A stretch of 63,853 nucleotides of DNA from CAZBWE01 sp964440735 (GCA_964440735.1 CAYTTK010000001.1:1-63853), one strand, 5' to 3'; positions 53,522 through 62,678 are shown, numbered from the stretch's first letter. Numbers and translations are program-made. The notes: a model not told the origin generated them from the letters alone.

Positions 53522-54057
53522 TCCTCTTCACCACTTTCTTCTTCCGTCTCTTCAGTATATTCTTCAGATGGCTCTTCAGATGATTTTTCAGATGGTGGTT
53601 CCGGCTGTGTCGCCTCTTCTGCGAGTTGCTGGATAGTTGCTCGTAACTGCTCATTTTCCTGCTGGAGCTGCTGGGTTGTCTCAGTGCGTGCTTTCAGCTG
53701 GGCCCTTAGATTTTCAATAATTGCCTGTGCACTTCCTGTTTGCATAAGTGCAGAATTTAGCTGTTTTGTAAGCTCGTTAATTTGTGATTGTAATAGTTCC
53801 TGACCTTCAGGAGCAATTGCAAGCTGCATCTTTGTATTTTCCAGCTCTTCTAAAACTTCGGTCATACGTTCATTCAGTTGGTCTCTCTCGCTTTGAGCCT
53901 TCCCCAAAAGAGCATTTGCCTTTGCCAGTTGAGCTTTGGCCTCTTCTAATTCAGCAAGCGCTTTGTCTTTTTCTTTGGCTGACCTGTCACATCCTATTAA
54001 CACTGTCAGGCAAATTGATAACAATACCACTTTGGAGATTGTGTTTGCTTTTTCCAT
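53515..54057 (-). CDS. Coiled-coil lipoprotein with acidic tail
   Basis: A 180-residue lipoprotein. The lipobox is LTVLIGC (Cys about 24). From about 30 to 150 the protein is one long heptad-rich coiled coil (ELEEAKAQLAKANALLGKAQ; LNERMTEVLEELENTKMQLA; LQQENEQLRATIQQLA), ending in a Glu/Ser-rich acidic tail. It is likely a periplasmic spacer or outer-membrane-anchored trimeric coil. AAAGGG precedes the chosen ATG by 6 bases. Its first codons share a 15-base string with the neighbouring truncated gene. Confidence 0.75.
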   Translation of the reverse strand: MEKANTISKVVLLSICLTVLIGCDRSAKEKDKALAELEEAKAQLAKANALLGKAQSERDQLNERMTEVLEELENTKMQLAIAPEGQELLQSQINELTKQLNSALMQTGSAQAIIENLRAQLKARTETTQQLQQENEQLRATIQQLAEEATQPEPPSEKSSEEPSEEYTEETEEESGEEEY

Positions 54058-54101
54058 TTTAATCCCTTTCATTACACGAAAAAACGTATTATATAGAAAT
54101 T

Positions 54102-54257
54102 TTACTCCACTTTATCTATATTAAAAATATCAGTTGCCCTGGCTGTGTCTTCAGTCGTGAAGGACATATTCCTAATAGCTTCAATTATTGCTGTCGAGTC
54201 AAAAGATTTGATATCGATGTGCTCTACGGGGTCTTTAAGAAAATTTGCTTTTTCCAT
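54102..54257 (-). pseudogene. Truncated deoxyhypusine/homospermidine synthase-like gene
   Basis: A 51-codon frame, too short for a whole enzyme, reads MEKANFLKDPVEHIDIKSFD then STAIIEAIRNMSFTTEDTAR, which matches the N-terminus of deoxyhypusine synthase-like proteins (about 350 residues). It ends at DIFNIDKVE with a stop. The start codon follows the agmatinase stop by one base, so it was the third gene of a polyamine operon. The rest of the enzyme is missing; the coiled-coil lipoprotein gene follows. The call is inferred from the N-terminal pattern only. Confidence 0.65.
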
Positions 54258-54258
54258 T

Positions 54259-55173
54259 TCAACCTATCGGGCCTACGGCAGGACCTTCGCCCTGACGAGT
54301 TAATTTGTAGCTTAGCAATTTGTAGATAAGCTTTGCAGCCATGAAATCCGGGGCTTTATTTTCTTCATCCGGGCACAGCTCAACGACGTCAAAACCCACT
54401 ACATCTCTTTGCTCACAAACGAGTTTCAAAAATTCCAGCACTTCATACCACAATAGTCCGCCCGGTTCAGGGGTTCCCGTCGAAGGCATTATAGAAGGGT
54501 CAAAAACATCAACGTCAATGGTTACGTAAACCTTGTCGGACAATTTTGAAACTGCCTTTGCATACCAGTCTTTATTGTTATAAATATCTTTTGCGAAAAA
54601 GATGTTCTCGCGATTTACAAACGGCTTTTCTGTGGAATCCATACTTCTGATACCCACCTGGACAATGGGGCACATCTCTCTGACCCTGGCCATAACGCAG
54701 GCATGATTATATTTTGAGCCATTGTACTGCTGCCTTAAGTCAGTATGTGCGTCAAGCTGTAAAACAGTAAGTCCCTGATAAGCATGACTATGTGCCTTAA
54801 CAGCGCCTATGCTAATTGAGTGCTCCCCTCCTATAACTACGACAAATTTACCTTTTTCAATATAATTTTGAACCTCTCCGTTAATTGCTTCAACCATTTT
54901 ATCAACAGGTACATCTACTTCTACAATACTGTCTGTAAATATACCATTCTTATAAACCTCTGAATCAATCTCTATATCATACAGCTCCATATTCGCTGAG
55001 GCCTCGATTATAGCTTCAGGGCCTTTGTCCGCACCTTTTCTCCATGTGCTTGTGCCATCATATGCAACGGGAAGTATAACTATTCGGGCAGTTTCGAGAT
55101 TAGAGTATTTGCCCGGCAACTGTCCAAAATTAAATTCCTCTTCCATCTTTACCGGCCTCAATAATTTCTTCAA
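54259..55173 (-). CDS. speB: Agmatinase
   Basis: A 304-residue manganese ureohydrolase. The three metal-binding blocks are VIGGEHSISIGAV (about 113), LDAHTDLRQQY (about 138) and IDVDVFDPSIMPSTGTPEPG (about 220). It converts agmatine to putrescine plus urea. Its start overlaps the stop of the arginine decarboxylase by 4 bases (ATGA), so the two steps are translationally coupled. Arginase is the alternative, but the partner gene decides for agmatinase. Confidence 0.93.
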   Translation of the reverse strand: MKKLLRPVKMEEEFNFGQLPGKYSNLETARIVILPVAYDGTSTWRKGADKGPEAIIEASANMELYDIEIDSEVYKNGIFTDSIVEVDVPVDKMVEAINGEVQNYIEKGKFVVVIGGEHSISIGAVKAHSHAYQGLTVLQLDAHTDLRQQYNGSKYNHACVMARVREMCPIVQVGIRSMDSTEKPFVNRENIFFAKDIYNNKDWYAKAVSKLSDKVYVTIDVDVFDPSIMPSTGTPEPGGLLWYEVLEFLKLVCEQRDVVGFDVVELCPDEENKAPDFMAAKLIYKLLSYKLTRQGEGPAVGPIG

Positions 55174-55721
55174 TTAAATAAGAAAACCCCCGCTGCCACC
55201 GTAGTTGTCCAGAGGCCTCTTTGCCCCCTGCCGGTCTGCGTTACGTTGGAAGTCCTGATGATTAAACCGCTGGCTATATATTCCTGCTCCTTTTCAGACC
55301 AAGCCTGGTTCGGGTCAACTTCCAAACCCAACGTTGTACCGAGCATCTCTGCAGCAAGGTCTTCGGCTATATCTGCTGCTTCCTGATGATTCATACCAAA
55401 GCCATGCACCTCGCTGAGATAGCCCCAGTTGTTGCTGTCTTTAGGAATAGCAATACCAACCGATGAAGCAATCAACCTTCCATGCTCTTTGGTATCGGCC
55501 CTGGCTAATACGCAATAACAGATCTGGCCTGGAATTAGTTTTTTCAAGCCGTTTTCGCAACTAATAACTTTGCACTTGGGTGGTATAATAGATGATACCT
55601 GAACCAGGTTTTGCTGGGCGACGCCGGCCTTACGTAGCGCCTCTTCAAAAGATTTCAGCTGATATGGATGTTGACCCACCCCCTTGGTAAGAAATACCTC
55701 GGTCGGAACAAGATTTTCCAT
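55170..55721 (-). CDS. pdaD: Pyruvoyl-dependent arginine decarboxylase
   Basis: A 183-residue self-cleaving decarboxylase that makes agmatine from arginine. The N-terminal VFLTKGVGQHPYQLKSFEEA motif and the cleavage site VSSIIPPKC, where the second Ser becomes the pyruvoyl group, are in place, and Gly/Arg-rich GRGQRGLW lies near the end. The ATG giving MENLVPTEVF has CAGGAG 6 bases before it and was preferred to two earlier in-frame ATGs. Together with agmatinase it forms the arginine-to-putrescine route. Confidence 0.92.
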   Translation of the reverse strand: MENLVPTEVFLTKGVGQHPYQLKSFEEALRKAGVAQQNLVQVSSIIPPKCKVISCENGLKKLIPGQICYCVLARADTKEHGRLIASSVGIAIPKDSNNWGYLSEVHGFGMNHQEAADIAEDLAAEMLGTTLGLEVDPNQAWSEKEQEYIASGLIIRTSNVTQTGRGQRGLWTTTVAAGVFLFN

Positions 55722-55999
55722 CTGAAACTCCTGCATCTTGATTTTGTTATTTTTATTCAGTTGCACAATAGGTAGATTATTCATAAGCTAAGCTCATAGA
55801 GTAATTCTCTCAAAAAGTCAAATCTTTTTTATCGAATATTTTGCCATTTCTGCTCAGATAGACAAATATATAATGAGAAAAAATAAAAAATTTTTTCAGT
55901 ATGATTTACCCCGGCGAAATGAATCTGAGTACCTCCTGTAACTTGTGCTTTTTACCTTGCGATACCTTCTATAAACAAATCACAGCCAACACATATAAA

Positions 56000-56821
56000 T
56001 CAAGGATTCTGCAATTGCTTTTTCAATGTCTTCGCGTTGTTAATAGCGTATGCGTTGTAGTCATTGTTGAAGTAGGCGAATACGGCTTTTTTACCTTTAA
56101 GGTTATCTTTTATCCATTTGGCCCACCCCTGCAAGGCGGCTCTTGAATAATTTCCCTGGTATCGTCCCGTTGGGCCGTGAAAGCGAACGTAAATTATATC
56201 GCAAGTTACCACGCGAGGGACTTTCATTCCCGGCATATCGTGAATACAAAAGCCGGTATTAAATTTACGCAGCAAATCACAAGTATCTTCCGAAAACCAG
56301 CTTTTGTGCCTGAATTCAAAAACAGATTCTGTCATTCTGAGTCCGCCGAAGGCGGGCGAAGAATCTGGCAGACGAGAAAGAGATTCTTCACTTCGCTGCG
56401 CTTCGTTCAGAATGACATTACGCAAAACTTCTAAGAAGCTCTTTAGCCGGTTAAGGTCTTTATGCAGACCAGGCGGTAGTTGATAAAGAATTGGTCCGAG
56501 GTTTTCCTTCAGCAGTAATACCCCTTTGAAAAATCTCTCGAGCGGCTCTTCTGGTTCTTTCAGCCGTTTAATATGAGTGATAAAACGATTGGCCTTTACG
56601 GTAAAAAGGAAATTTTTTGGTGCCTGCTTACGCCAGTTTTGGAAGGTCTGCTCTTTGGGTTGATGGTAAAAGGTATTGTTAATTTCAACAGTGTCAAAGT
56701 CCTTCGCATAGAACTCGAACCATTTATTTTTGGGAAGCTTTTTGGGATAGAATCGGCCTTGCCAGTCGGCGTAATGCCAGCCAGAAGTGCCGATTCGAAT
56801 ATCACATTCGGTCTTGCCCAT
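56000..56821 (-). CDS. DUF72 family protein with in-frame repeat insertion
   Basis: A 273-residue DUF72 (YecE-like) TIM-barrel protein: IRIGTSGWHYADWQGRFYP at the start, TVEINNTFYHQP, VKANRFITHIKRL, and FRHKSWF with HDMPGMK. Family function is not known. Between KSFLEVLR and VFEFRHKSWF about 30 extra residues (NVILNEAQRSEESLSRLPDS and the following ten) are present that are not part of the fold; they are encoded by an interspersed palindromic doublet. The frame is kept. It is convergent with the GIY-YIG side and divergent from DUF2905. Confidence 0.87.
   Translation of the reverse strand: MGKTECDIRIGTSGWHYADWQGRFYPKKLPKNKWFEFYAKDFDTVEINNTFYHQPKEQTFQNWRKQAPKNFLFTVKANRFITHIKRLKEPEEPLERFFKGVLLLKENLGPILYQLPPGLHKDLNRLKSFLEVLRNVILNEAQRSEESLSRLPDSSPAFGGLRMTESVFEFRHKSWFSEDTCDLLRKFNTGFCIHDMPGMKVPRVVTCDIIYVRFHGPTGRYQGNYSRAALQGWAKWIKDNLKGKKAVFAYFNNDYNAYAINNAKTLKKQLQNP
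56330..56417. repeat. Inverted doublet of GTCA-to-TCT units inside DUF72 gene
   Basis: 88 bases bounded by TGTCATTCTGA (56330-56340) and TCAGAATGACA (56407-56417). The left unit contains CCGCC-GAA-GGCGG and ends AGAATCT; a spacer of about 14 bases follows; the right unit, inverted, begins AGATTCT. Each unit has the GTCA...TCT form seen beside the GIY-YIG gene. Confidence 0.75.
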
Positions 56822-56878
56822 AACAGATATTTTAACAGTTCAGTTGAACCTTTTTGAGAATTATTATAATTTAGCATT

Positions 56879-57109
56879 ATGGAACCCGGCCCGCAACAAA
56901 TCGGCAAGTGGTTAATTCTGGCAGGGCTCATAATAGCCCTGCTTGGCGGACTTATTGTGTTGTTAGGCAGCGTCGGCCTATTTAAGCTGACTGGTGATTT
57001 GGAATTCGGCTCTAAAAACTGGCGGTTTTATTTACCCATAGCAAGCTGTATATTCATCTCCATTATCCTCACCCTCATTTTATGGCTCATTTACTATTTC
57101 CGCCGCTAA
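56879..57109 (+). CDS. DUF2905 small membrane protein
   Basis: A 76-residue protein with two transmembrane helices (WLILAGLIIALLGGLIVLL and YLPIASCIFISIILTLIL) separated by the conserved loop LTGDLEFGSKNWRFY typical of DUF2905. Function is unknown. It is divergent from the DUF72 gene and a single-gene unit; the start codon lies 60 bases from the DUF72 start. Confidence 0.85.
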   Translation: MEPGPQQIGKWLILAGLIIALLGGLIVLLGSVGLFKLTGDLEFGSKNWRFYLPIASCIFISIILTLILWLIYYFRR

Positions 57110-57141
57110 AACTCTGTTTACTACTCCAAGGACATCGCCCT

Positions 57142-60100
57142 CTACTCTACCTTCTTGTAAAATTCGGCCTCTTTACCTGAAAGCTGTTTCCGCTCAATCA
57201 TAGTGCGAACTCGCTGTAAATCGACATCTCTCGGCTGACCTCCTGATGCAATCGAGACTGTTGGTTGGCTGATACCGGCACCTGTAACCTTAAAAAACCT
57301 GTCCACCGATACAGCCGATACAAATATTGCTACTAAAAGCACACCCACCACAAAATGACGGGAGACGTAAGACGCAGGGCTTAGGTCTCTGGTCTCTGGT
57401 CTGTGGTCTTTAGTCTGATAACGGCATCTGTCACAGTATATGCAATCAAGATTGTCTTTTGCGGTTAGGCCGAATTCACATCTGCCAAATTTTTTGGCCG
57501 GCAGATACCGCTTCAATATCGCAATGTTATTCAGCAGCGACAGAAAAGCACCGACAGGGCATAAATAACGACACCAAAAGCGGGTATAAAAAATTGAGCC
57601 GACTAAAGCTACCGCCGCTATCAAGATTACCGACGATTGCCAACTGATGAATGCCGATTGAAAATTAAAAACCGAAATCAGTGGGTCTGATGCGAGTGTC
57701 GTTCGATTCCTCGAAGTAAAGAACACAATTACCAGAACAAAGAGTATGACGTATTTAACAAATCGTGCCTTTTGCATTTTTTCCAACGACAGCCGCAATT
57801 TGAATCTTTCCGGAAGAACATAGCTGAGCAATTCCTGAGCAATCCCAAAGGGGCAGATGTAGCCGCAATATATGTTGCCGAAGATTATCGCTAAAAGTGG
57901 GATCCCAACAACCAGCAAAAATGCTCCGGATAATTTAAGTGAGGGTGCTTGCAAAGATAATACAGTTGCTATTTGTTCGGTCGAATATTGACTGTTCAGG
58001 ACGATACCCCCTACCAAAAGATTTAACAATAGCACAGTCAACCTGCTCCAGAATCCGCCTCGGAAGATTACAATCAGAGTAAGTATTAAAGAACCAATCA
58101 AATATGCTGCAGGAAAGTCCGGCAGGTACTTAGCATGCCCAATCTTCTGCCTGGGTAGCCCTTCAATAGATACGCCGAGAATCCCGGTAGCAAATCTATT
58201 ACCTGATGTTTGTAAAGCCGAAAGAACAGCTTCGGAACTAACAGTAGCTCCCGTTACAGCATCAACATCAGTAAAAGCATCGGGCTGGAAAATCCTGCGC
58301 CCATAGAGATTCTTGCACCACTTACCCAGAAGCTCGAAGTAAGCAGGCGTTTCGTTTGACCGTATTATGTGGAAATTAATCAATGTGCCGGTGGTATCAA
58401 CATAAATGGCAAGATTTATTTTCCCACCGAAGCCGCGAACTTCCGGTGCCAACTCCTGCGAGCTCAAGATATAGCCATTTAGTTTATCATTGGCATCAAC
58501 AACTCTAAAATAATTGATTTTTCGACCGCTTTCTGAAAGAATTGCTGTTTCCTGCTCGATTTGTGATTCTCCAGCCAGTGTTTTAGCTGCATATTCCGGC
58601 AGTGAAGGCCTCATGCGTGCAGCAGTATATGCGAGCAGGTTTGAGCAGAGGACAATAGTTAAGCCAACACCGAACAATATATAACCAACTCTGCGTAATC
58701 TAAAAGCCGTTGTAGTTAAAAAGCAAACCCTTTCTGGTTTATATATCCTAAGTGCCGCAAGTGGCATATTTGCAAGAATAAGCAAAATAAATACAAACAG
58801 GGTCACCTTTGCCCCGAGCACAGGAACAAGCACGAGAGATGTCACTAACCCCCCTACCGAAGCGCCAAGGTGGTCGGCGGTTTCGAGTTTACTGCCAGCT
58901 TGTCCTACCTCAAAACCGCTATCTTTAAGCTGTTTTGCGGCTAATGGAAAATAACAGCCGGTGCACAAACCACACAGGATAAATGTAACCGCAAAAATCA
59001 GATGCGTCCACTGCTCTGCCGGCCAAAAAGCAATCACAGCAAGGATTAATGTATTTATGGATACCACTGTGAATAATAAAGTCTCGGACCTCAATGCCCG
59101 ATTTATCAGCGACGAAATTAAAATCGCACCAGCAGTCAAGCCCACCATAAACAGAGATGAAATAATCCCTATGTGCAGATAAAGCGAGCCAAAGCGAGTC
59201 TGATAAAGATACATCAGCGCAATTACAACACCAATCCCAATCCAGCCAGCTGAGAAAACCAGAAACGAACTATTAAAGCTCGAGGTGTTGCCCTGCGGGT
59301 CGGTTTTCAAAACATAGACAAATCGTAAAGCTATCAGAACCAGAACAGGGATAACAAATACTAATGCACCCGCCATAGCCAGGTGTTTAATAAGTCTGGT
59401 AACCGGTGCTCCGGATTGCTTTGCTGCAAGCAATAGACTATACAGATGTGCCAATGGTCTAAAATCGCGATTCACCAATAAGCTTTCAGGTAAATCAGCA
59501 CGTGAATAACTCTCTAATGCAGCAGCAGCACGATTGGGCAGATAAACGGAAAACAAAGCATCCGGCGGGCAAATGTGGCTTGCACCTTGTATCTCTGCAA
59601 AACGGTCACGGCAAACAGCTGGGTCTTCGACAAGCTTTCCGCCATTAGAAACAATGAACCAAGTATCTTCGCCTGGAGTCAGAACAAGTTGCGAGAACGG
59701 AACTTTTTGGAGGGTCAATTTTGTCGAAGCACCAAGATTGATTAACTCGGTGCCCATAATATTGGCCCCCCCTGCTATGCGAACCTGCAACAGGCCGTCA
59801 GGCCTTAGAGCCCCTTTAACCTGGCGATAGAATTCGAGTGTAAAAAAGCGGTTCAGAATAGAGCTGGTTGCATCGGGCAGATTGAGAATTACTATATCGT
59901 AATATTGTTTCTTCTCAGAAAGCAACGAGCGAACATCACCGGCCAACCGGTAAAGCCGCTTATCATCGATTTTAAGCTCGGCAGGTATAAATTTCTCAAC
60001 TTTTTGCACATATTCATCGTCGCAGTGTGCCCAGGTTATCGTTTCGATTTGCGGCAGGCGCAGAAATTCATAACACAGGCCCAATCCTGACCCGATGACC

Positions 60101-61038
60101 AGAACCCTTTTGGCATCAGGATTTTGACAGAGACCGATGGCAGCAATTAGCCCTGCTGATTCGCGGTCCGGCAATGTCTCGCAAGTGCTGCCCTGGCGAA
60201 CAGCCACCCATTGGTCTTGATAGACTCCATATAGATATTCGGCTTGGGCTGTCTGAAACGAACCTGACAAAGCATCCTTTGGAAGCAGCTTGGACCATTT
60301 TATAATCCTTAACTGCTGCGACAGGTACTTATCAGCACCTGCAAATAAACAAATCAGAATACATACCGGCACAAAGGCCCACACCCATCTTTTCAATCTG
60401 GCAAGCTGCACAAAAGAGAAAGAAAAAGTAACAATAAAAGCAAGTATAAAGAAAATTGTCACTGAGCTTACGCCAAAGCCAAGAAGGATAGTAGCACCCA
60501 ATCCACCGATAAGACTACCCGCTGCTTCGAGAATGTACACACGTGAGATAGGAAGCTCCTGGTCCTGCTGAAACCAGTTAGAAACTCTCCCTTTTTGGAC
60601 TATATTATTAGATGTTATGGAATTTCTAACGGGTTGAAACCACCGGCAGGCGGTTGGAAAGAGCATTCCAGTAATGATACTGACCGGTGCATTTATTAAA
60701 ATTGACAACAGGATAATAGTCCGTATGGGTAAAAGCTGATAATACTCGATGCCGGCAAGCTCCCGGGCCTGGATAATCAATACCAGTTGAATGATAAAGG
60801 CAGGAATATAACATAGGAATAAAAACTCTGTGTTATTGAGCAGTTTCTCCGCAAAGTTTTTGGCTCGATAAACAATTATTGCCCCCAAGCCGACCCACAG
60901 AAACCAGCAGCCGAAAAAGACCCCGACACTTATATCGTTGCTCTCAAAGGTGCTGATAAACTCACGAAAAAAAAGGGCCTGGGCTGCGATAGTAAACAGG
61001 CCGTAGCTAAATATCATAAAGCTGCGGGCAAGTTTCAT
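57142..61038 (-). CDS. Membrane redox fusion: aminopropyltransferase-like, FMN-binding and NosR-like 4Fe-4S domains
   Basis: A 1298-residue polytopic protein. N-terminal helices lead into a spermidine synthase-like Rossmann domain (VLVIGSGLGL about 311; DIVILNLPDA), then a second membrane block (about 550-780). An FMN-binding domain follows with the flavinylation motif DAVTGATVSS (about 928). The last third is NosR/polyferredoxin-like: CGYICPFGIAQ (about 1059), CRYLCPVGAF (about 1158) and CEFGLTAKDNLDCIYCDRC (about 1196). It starts by overlapping the Memo-AMMECR1 gene by 4 bases. A 66-base repeat insertion (residues about 133-155) and a heptanucleotide array (about 1207-1218) both stay in frame. 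It probably moves electrons across the membrane. Confidence 0.82.
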   Translation of the reverse strand: MKLARSFMIFSYGLFTIAAQALFFREFISTFESNDISVGVFFGCWFLWVGLGAIIVYRAKNFAEKLLNNTEFLFLCYIPAFIIQLVLIIQARELAGIEYYQLLPIRTIILLSILINAPVSIITGMLFPTACRWFQPVRNSITSNNIVQKGRVSNWFQQDQELPISRVYILEAAGSLIGGLGATILLGFGVSSVTIFFILAFIVTFSFSFVQLARLKRWVWAFVPVCILICLFAGADKYLSQQLRIIKWSKLLPKDALSGSFQTAQAEYLYGVYQDQWVAVRQGSTCETLPDRESAGLIAAIGLCQNPDAKRVLVIGSGLGLCYEFLRLPQIETITWAHCDDEYVQKVEKFIPAELKIDDKRLYRLAGDVRSLLSEKKQYYDIVILNLPDATSSILNRFFTLEFYRQVKGALRPDGLLQVRIAGGANIMGTELINLGASTKLTLQKVPFSQLVLTPGEDTWFIVSNGGKLVEDPAVCRDRFAEIQGASHICPPDALFSVYLPNRAAAALESYSRADLPESLLVNRDFRPLAHLYSLLLAAKQSGAPVTRLIKHLAMAGALVFVIPVLVLIALRFVYVLKTDPQGNTSSFNSSFLVFSAGWIGIGVVIALMYLYQTRFGSLYLHIGIISSLFMVGLTAGAILISSLINRALRSETLLFTVVSINTLILAVIAFWPAEQWTHLIFAVTFILCGLCTGCYFPLAAKQLKDSGFEVGQAGSKLETADHLGASVGGLVTSLVLVPVLGAKVTLFVFILLILANMPLAALRIYKPERVCFLTTTAFRLRRVGYILFGVGLTIVLCSNLLAYTAARMRPSLPEYAAKTLAGESQIEQETAILSESGRKINYFRVVDANDKLNGYILSSQELAPEVRGFGGKINLAIYVDTTGTLINFHIIRSNETPAYFELLGKWCKNLYGRRIFQPDAFTDVDAVTGATVSSEAVLSALQTSGNRFATGILGVSIEGLPRQKIGHAKYLPDFPAAYLIGSLILTLIVIFRGGFWSRLTVLLLNLLVGGIVLNSQYSTEQIATVLSLQAPSLKLSGAFLLVVGIPLLAIIFGNIYCGYICPFGIAQELLSYVLPERFKLRLSLEKMQKARFVKYVILFVLVIVFFTSRNRTTLASDPLISVFNFQSAFISWQSSVILIAAVALVGSIFYTRFWCRYLCPVGAFLSLLNNIAILKRYLPAKKFGRCEFGLTAKDNLDCIYCDRCRYQTKDHRPETRDLSPASYVSRHFVVGVLLVAIFVSAVSVDRFFKVTGAGISQPTVSIASGGQPRDVDLQRVRTMIERKQLSGKEAEFYKKVE
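57384..57418. repeat. Heptanucleotide array inside a coding region
   Basis: Five 7-base units: GGTCTCT, GGTCTCT, GGTCTGT, GGTCTTT, AGTCTGA. It encodes part of TKDHRPETRDLSP after the last iron-sulfur motif of the membrane fusion protein. Confidence 0.6.
60569..60642. repeat. GTTAGAAA element flanked by 8-base direct repeats, inside a coding region
   Basis: TGAAACCA occurs at 60569-60576 and 60635-60642. Between them lie GTTAGAAA (60577-60584) and TTTCTAAC as terminal inverted repeats of a 58-base element. Period 66 bases, so 22 codons are added: the protein repeats WFQ on both sides of PVRNSITSNNIVQKGRVSN. Confidence 0.8.
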
Positions 61039-62678
61039 TTTTCTTCACCAAAAACATCCGCCTGAAAAACAAGGAAGCTTGCACCTTCTTTCCAGGCATC
61101 TTCTGGCAATCTCGCCTTCTCAGACAAATGTGTGAGCATTTGATTAACATCCCAGCCCTGCTCCGGTGCAACCTGCGGCAGAAACACTGCAGAATGGCCG
61201 TCTTTATTCAACACGACACCATCTATACCAATTCTAATCTCATCAGAACTGCCAATAGGTTCGGGCACCGTCAACGCTGAAATCTCAATCGTAATATCGT
61301 TGACTTCTTCATCACTCAACGGTTGAAATCTCCTATCGCCAAAAGCGGCGTTAATGGCGTTGTTAATAACGGATTTGTACAAGGGCCTTTGTGGGAAGAT
61401 GTCACCTATGCAACCTCTAAGCTGATGGTTCTTCTGCAGTGTCACAAACACCGCACGTGGACTTTTCATCGCCTCACTGATAGGAACATCCAACTCAGAT
61501 TCCTGTGGGACACGTAGGTTCTGTAGTGCATAAATTATTGTCTTGCGGGCCAGAGTTAGAAGCTGCCTTTTATCTTCATCGGTCAACTCGGGATAATTCG
61601 CTTTCGGCTCAACTTCAGGGCAGTTGCTCCACTTGCCGGAAAAAGCAACGGAAAGATAGCTAACAGAATTGTTGAAATCGCCTGTCAACTGGCCGGAGGT
61701 TGCATACTTTACTAAATCCACCTTAGTTTGTTTTTCCACCAAAGAAAGTAATATGGCAATTGGAACATAACCGCATATTGTTGCACCAGTCTCGCTCTTA
61801 TATTCCAAAAATGCCCTACTGTCCAACTTTGCTATACAGTCGTATGCTCCCATATCGAGCTTTTTCAACTGCTCAGGTATATCTTCCTTAAAAGGCACAT
61901 ATCCATAGTTCGGACCATAATGGGTAAAATCAGAACTTGCGATAACAAGGGTCTCCTGGTCAATCAAACCCTTCAAAATGTCACTTACCTTATTAATTGT
62001 TTCCAGTGAACAACTGCCGGCTACGATAGGCACCAGCTTAAAATCTTTGTATTTATATTGCAGCAAAGGCAACTGTATTTGAACACTGTGTTCAAATTGG
62101 TGGGCATGCGGGACGTTTTGAAACATAGGAAACTTAAGAAGCTTGTCTATAAATTCCACATCCAGTTGTATCTGCCCAAGAGGTGTCTCGTAATGCGTAA
62201 CTCTTGGAATACTTAGTATCTCCTCCATAGCAAGGTGGTGACTTGGGCCAATTATAACGATTCGCTTGTACATTTTGTCGATAGCTTTCAGAGCAAAAAC
62301 CGCAGTCTGGCCGGAGAAACGATATCCTGCATGCGGCAAAATCAGTGCAATCACATCTTCAATCGGTTTAACATCAGCTTTTTTGTAAAAATCATCGATT
62401 TGCTTATTAAGGGCATTTGCATCGGCTGAGTACCAACCTCTATCGGCAAGTTGTGAACGCAGAACAACTTTTTCGGCTGTCTTAACAGATGTTTGGCTTT
62501 CGGGCTCTGCGGGTTGTTTAGACAAAACGGACTCTTTCTTTCTACAACCATTTACCAAAAGAACGACCAAAAAACATTGAACCAAAATCACCAAACCGAT
62601 GATAAATCTTATCCTGTGTGATTTCTCAAATCGTATGTCCATATTAACTCCGTTAGAAATTTTTGTTTTTTTACGCAT
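61035..62678 (-). CDS. AmmeMemoRadiSam system protein, Memo-AMMECR1 fusion
   Basis: A 547-residue fusion. After a hydrophobic leader (IIGLVILVQCFLVVLLVNGC) that ends in a lipobox-like Cys, residues about 75-340 are a Memo-type (extradiol dioxygenase-like) domain with LPHAGYRFSGQTAVFALK, GPSHHLAMEE and SSDFTHYGP, and about 370-545 an AMMECR1 domain with LRGCIGDIFPQRPLY (about 422). It is the A/B component of the AmmeMemoRadiSam set. The first 12 residues (MRKKTKISNGVN) come from an interspersed repeat; AAGGAG precedes this ATG, but a second ATG 36 bases downstream, also with GGAG, may be the original start. Confidence 0.85.
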   Translation of the reverse strand: MRKKTKISNGVNMDIRFEKSHRIRFIIGLVILVQCFLVVLLVNGCRKKESVLSKQPAEPESQTSVKTAEKVVLRSQLADRGWYSADANALNKQIDDFYKKADVKPIEDVIALILPHAGYRFSGQTAVFALKAIDKMYKRIVIIGPSHHLAMEEILSIPRVTHYETPLGQIQLDVEFIDKLLKFPMFQNVPHAHQFEHSVQIQLPLLQYKYKDFKLVPIVAGSCSLETINKVSDILKGLIDQETLVIASSDFTHYGPNYGYVPFKEDIPEQLKKLDMGAYDCIAKLDSRAFLEYKSETGATICGYVPIAILLSLVEKQTKVDLVKYATSGQLTGDFNNSVSYLSVAFSGKWSNCPEVEPKANYPELTDEDKRQLLTLARKTIIYALQNLRVPQESELDVPISEAMKSPRAVFVTLQKNHQLRGCIGDIFPQRPLYKSVINNAINAAFGDRRFQPLSDEEVNDITIEISALTVPEPIGSSDEIRIGIDGVVLNKDGHSAVFLPQVAPEQGWDVNQMLTHLSEKARLPEDAWKEGASFLVFQADVFGEEK

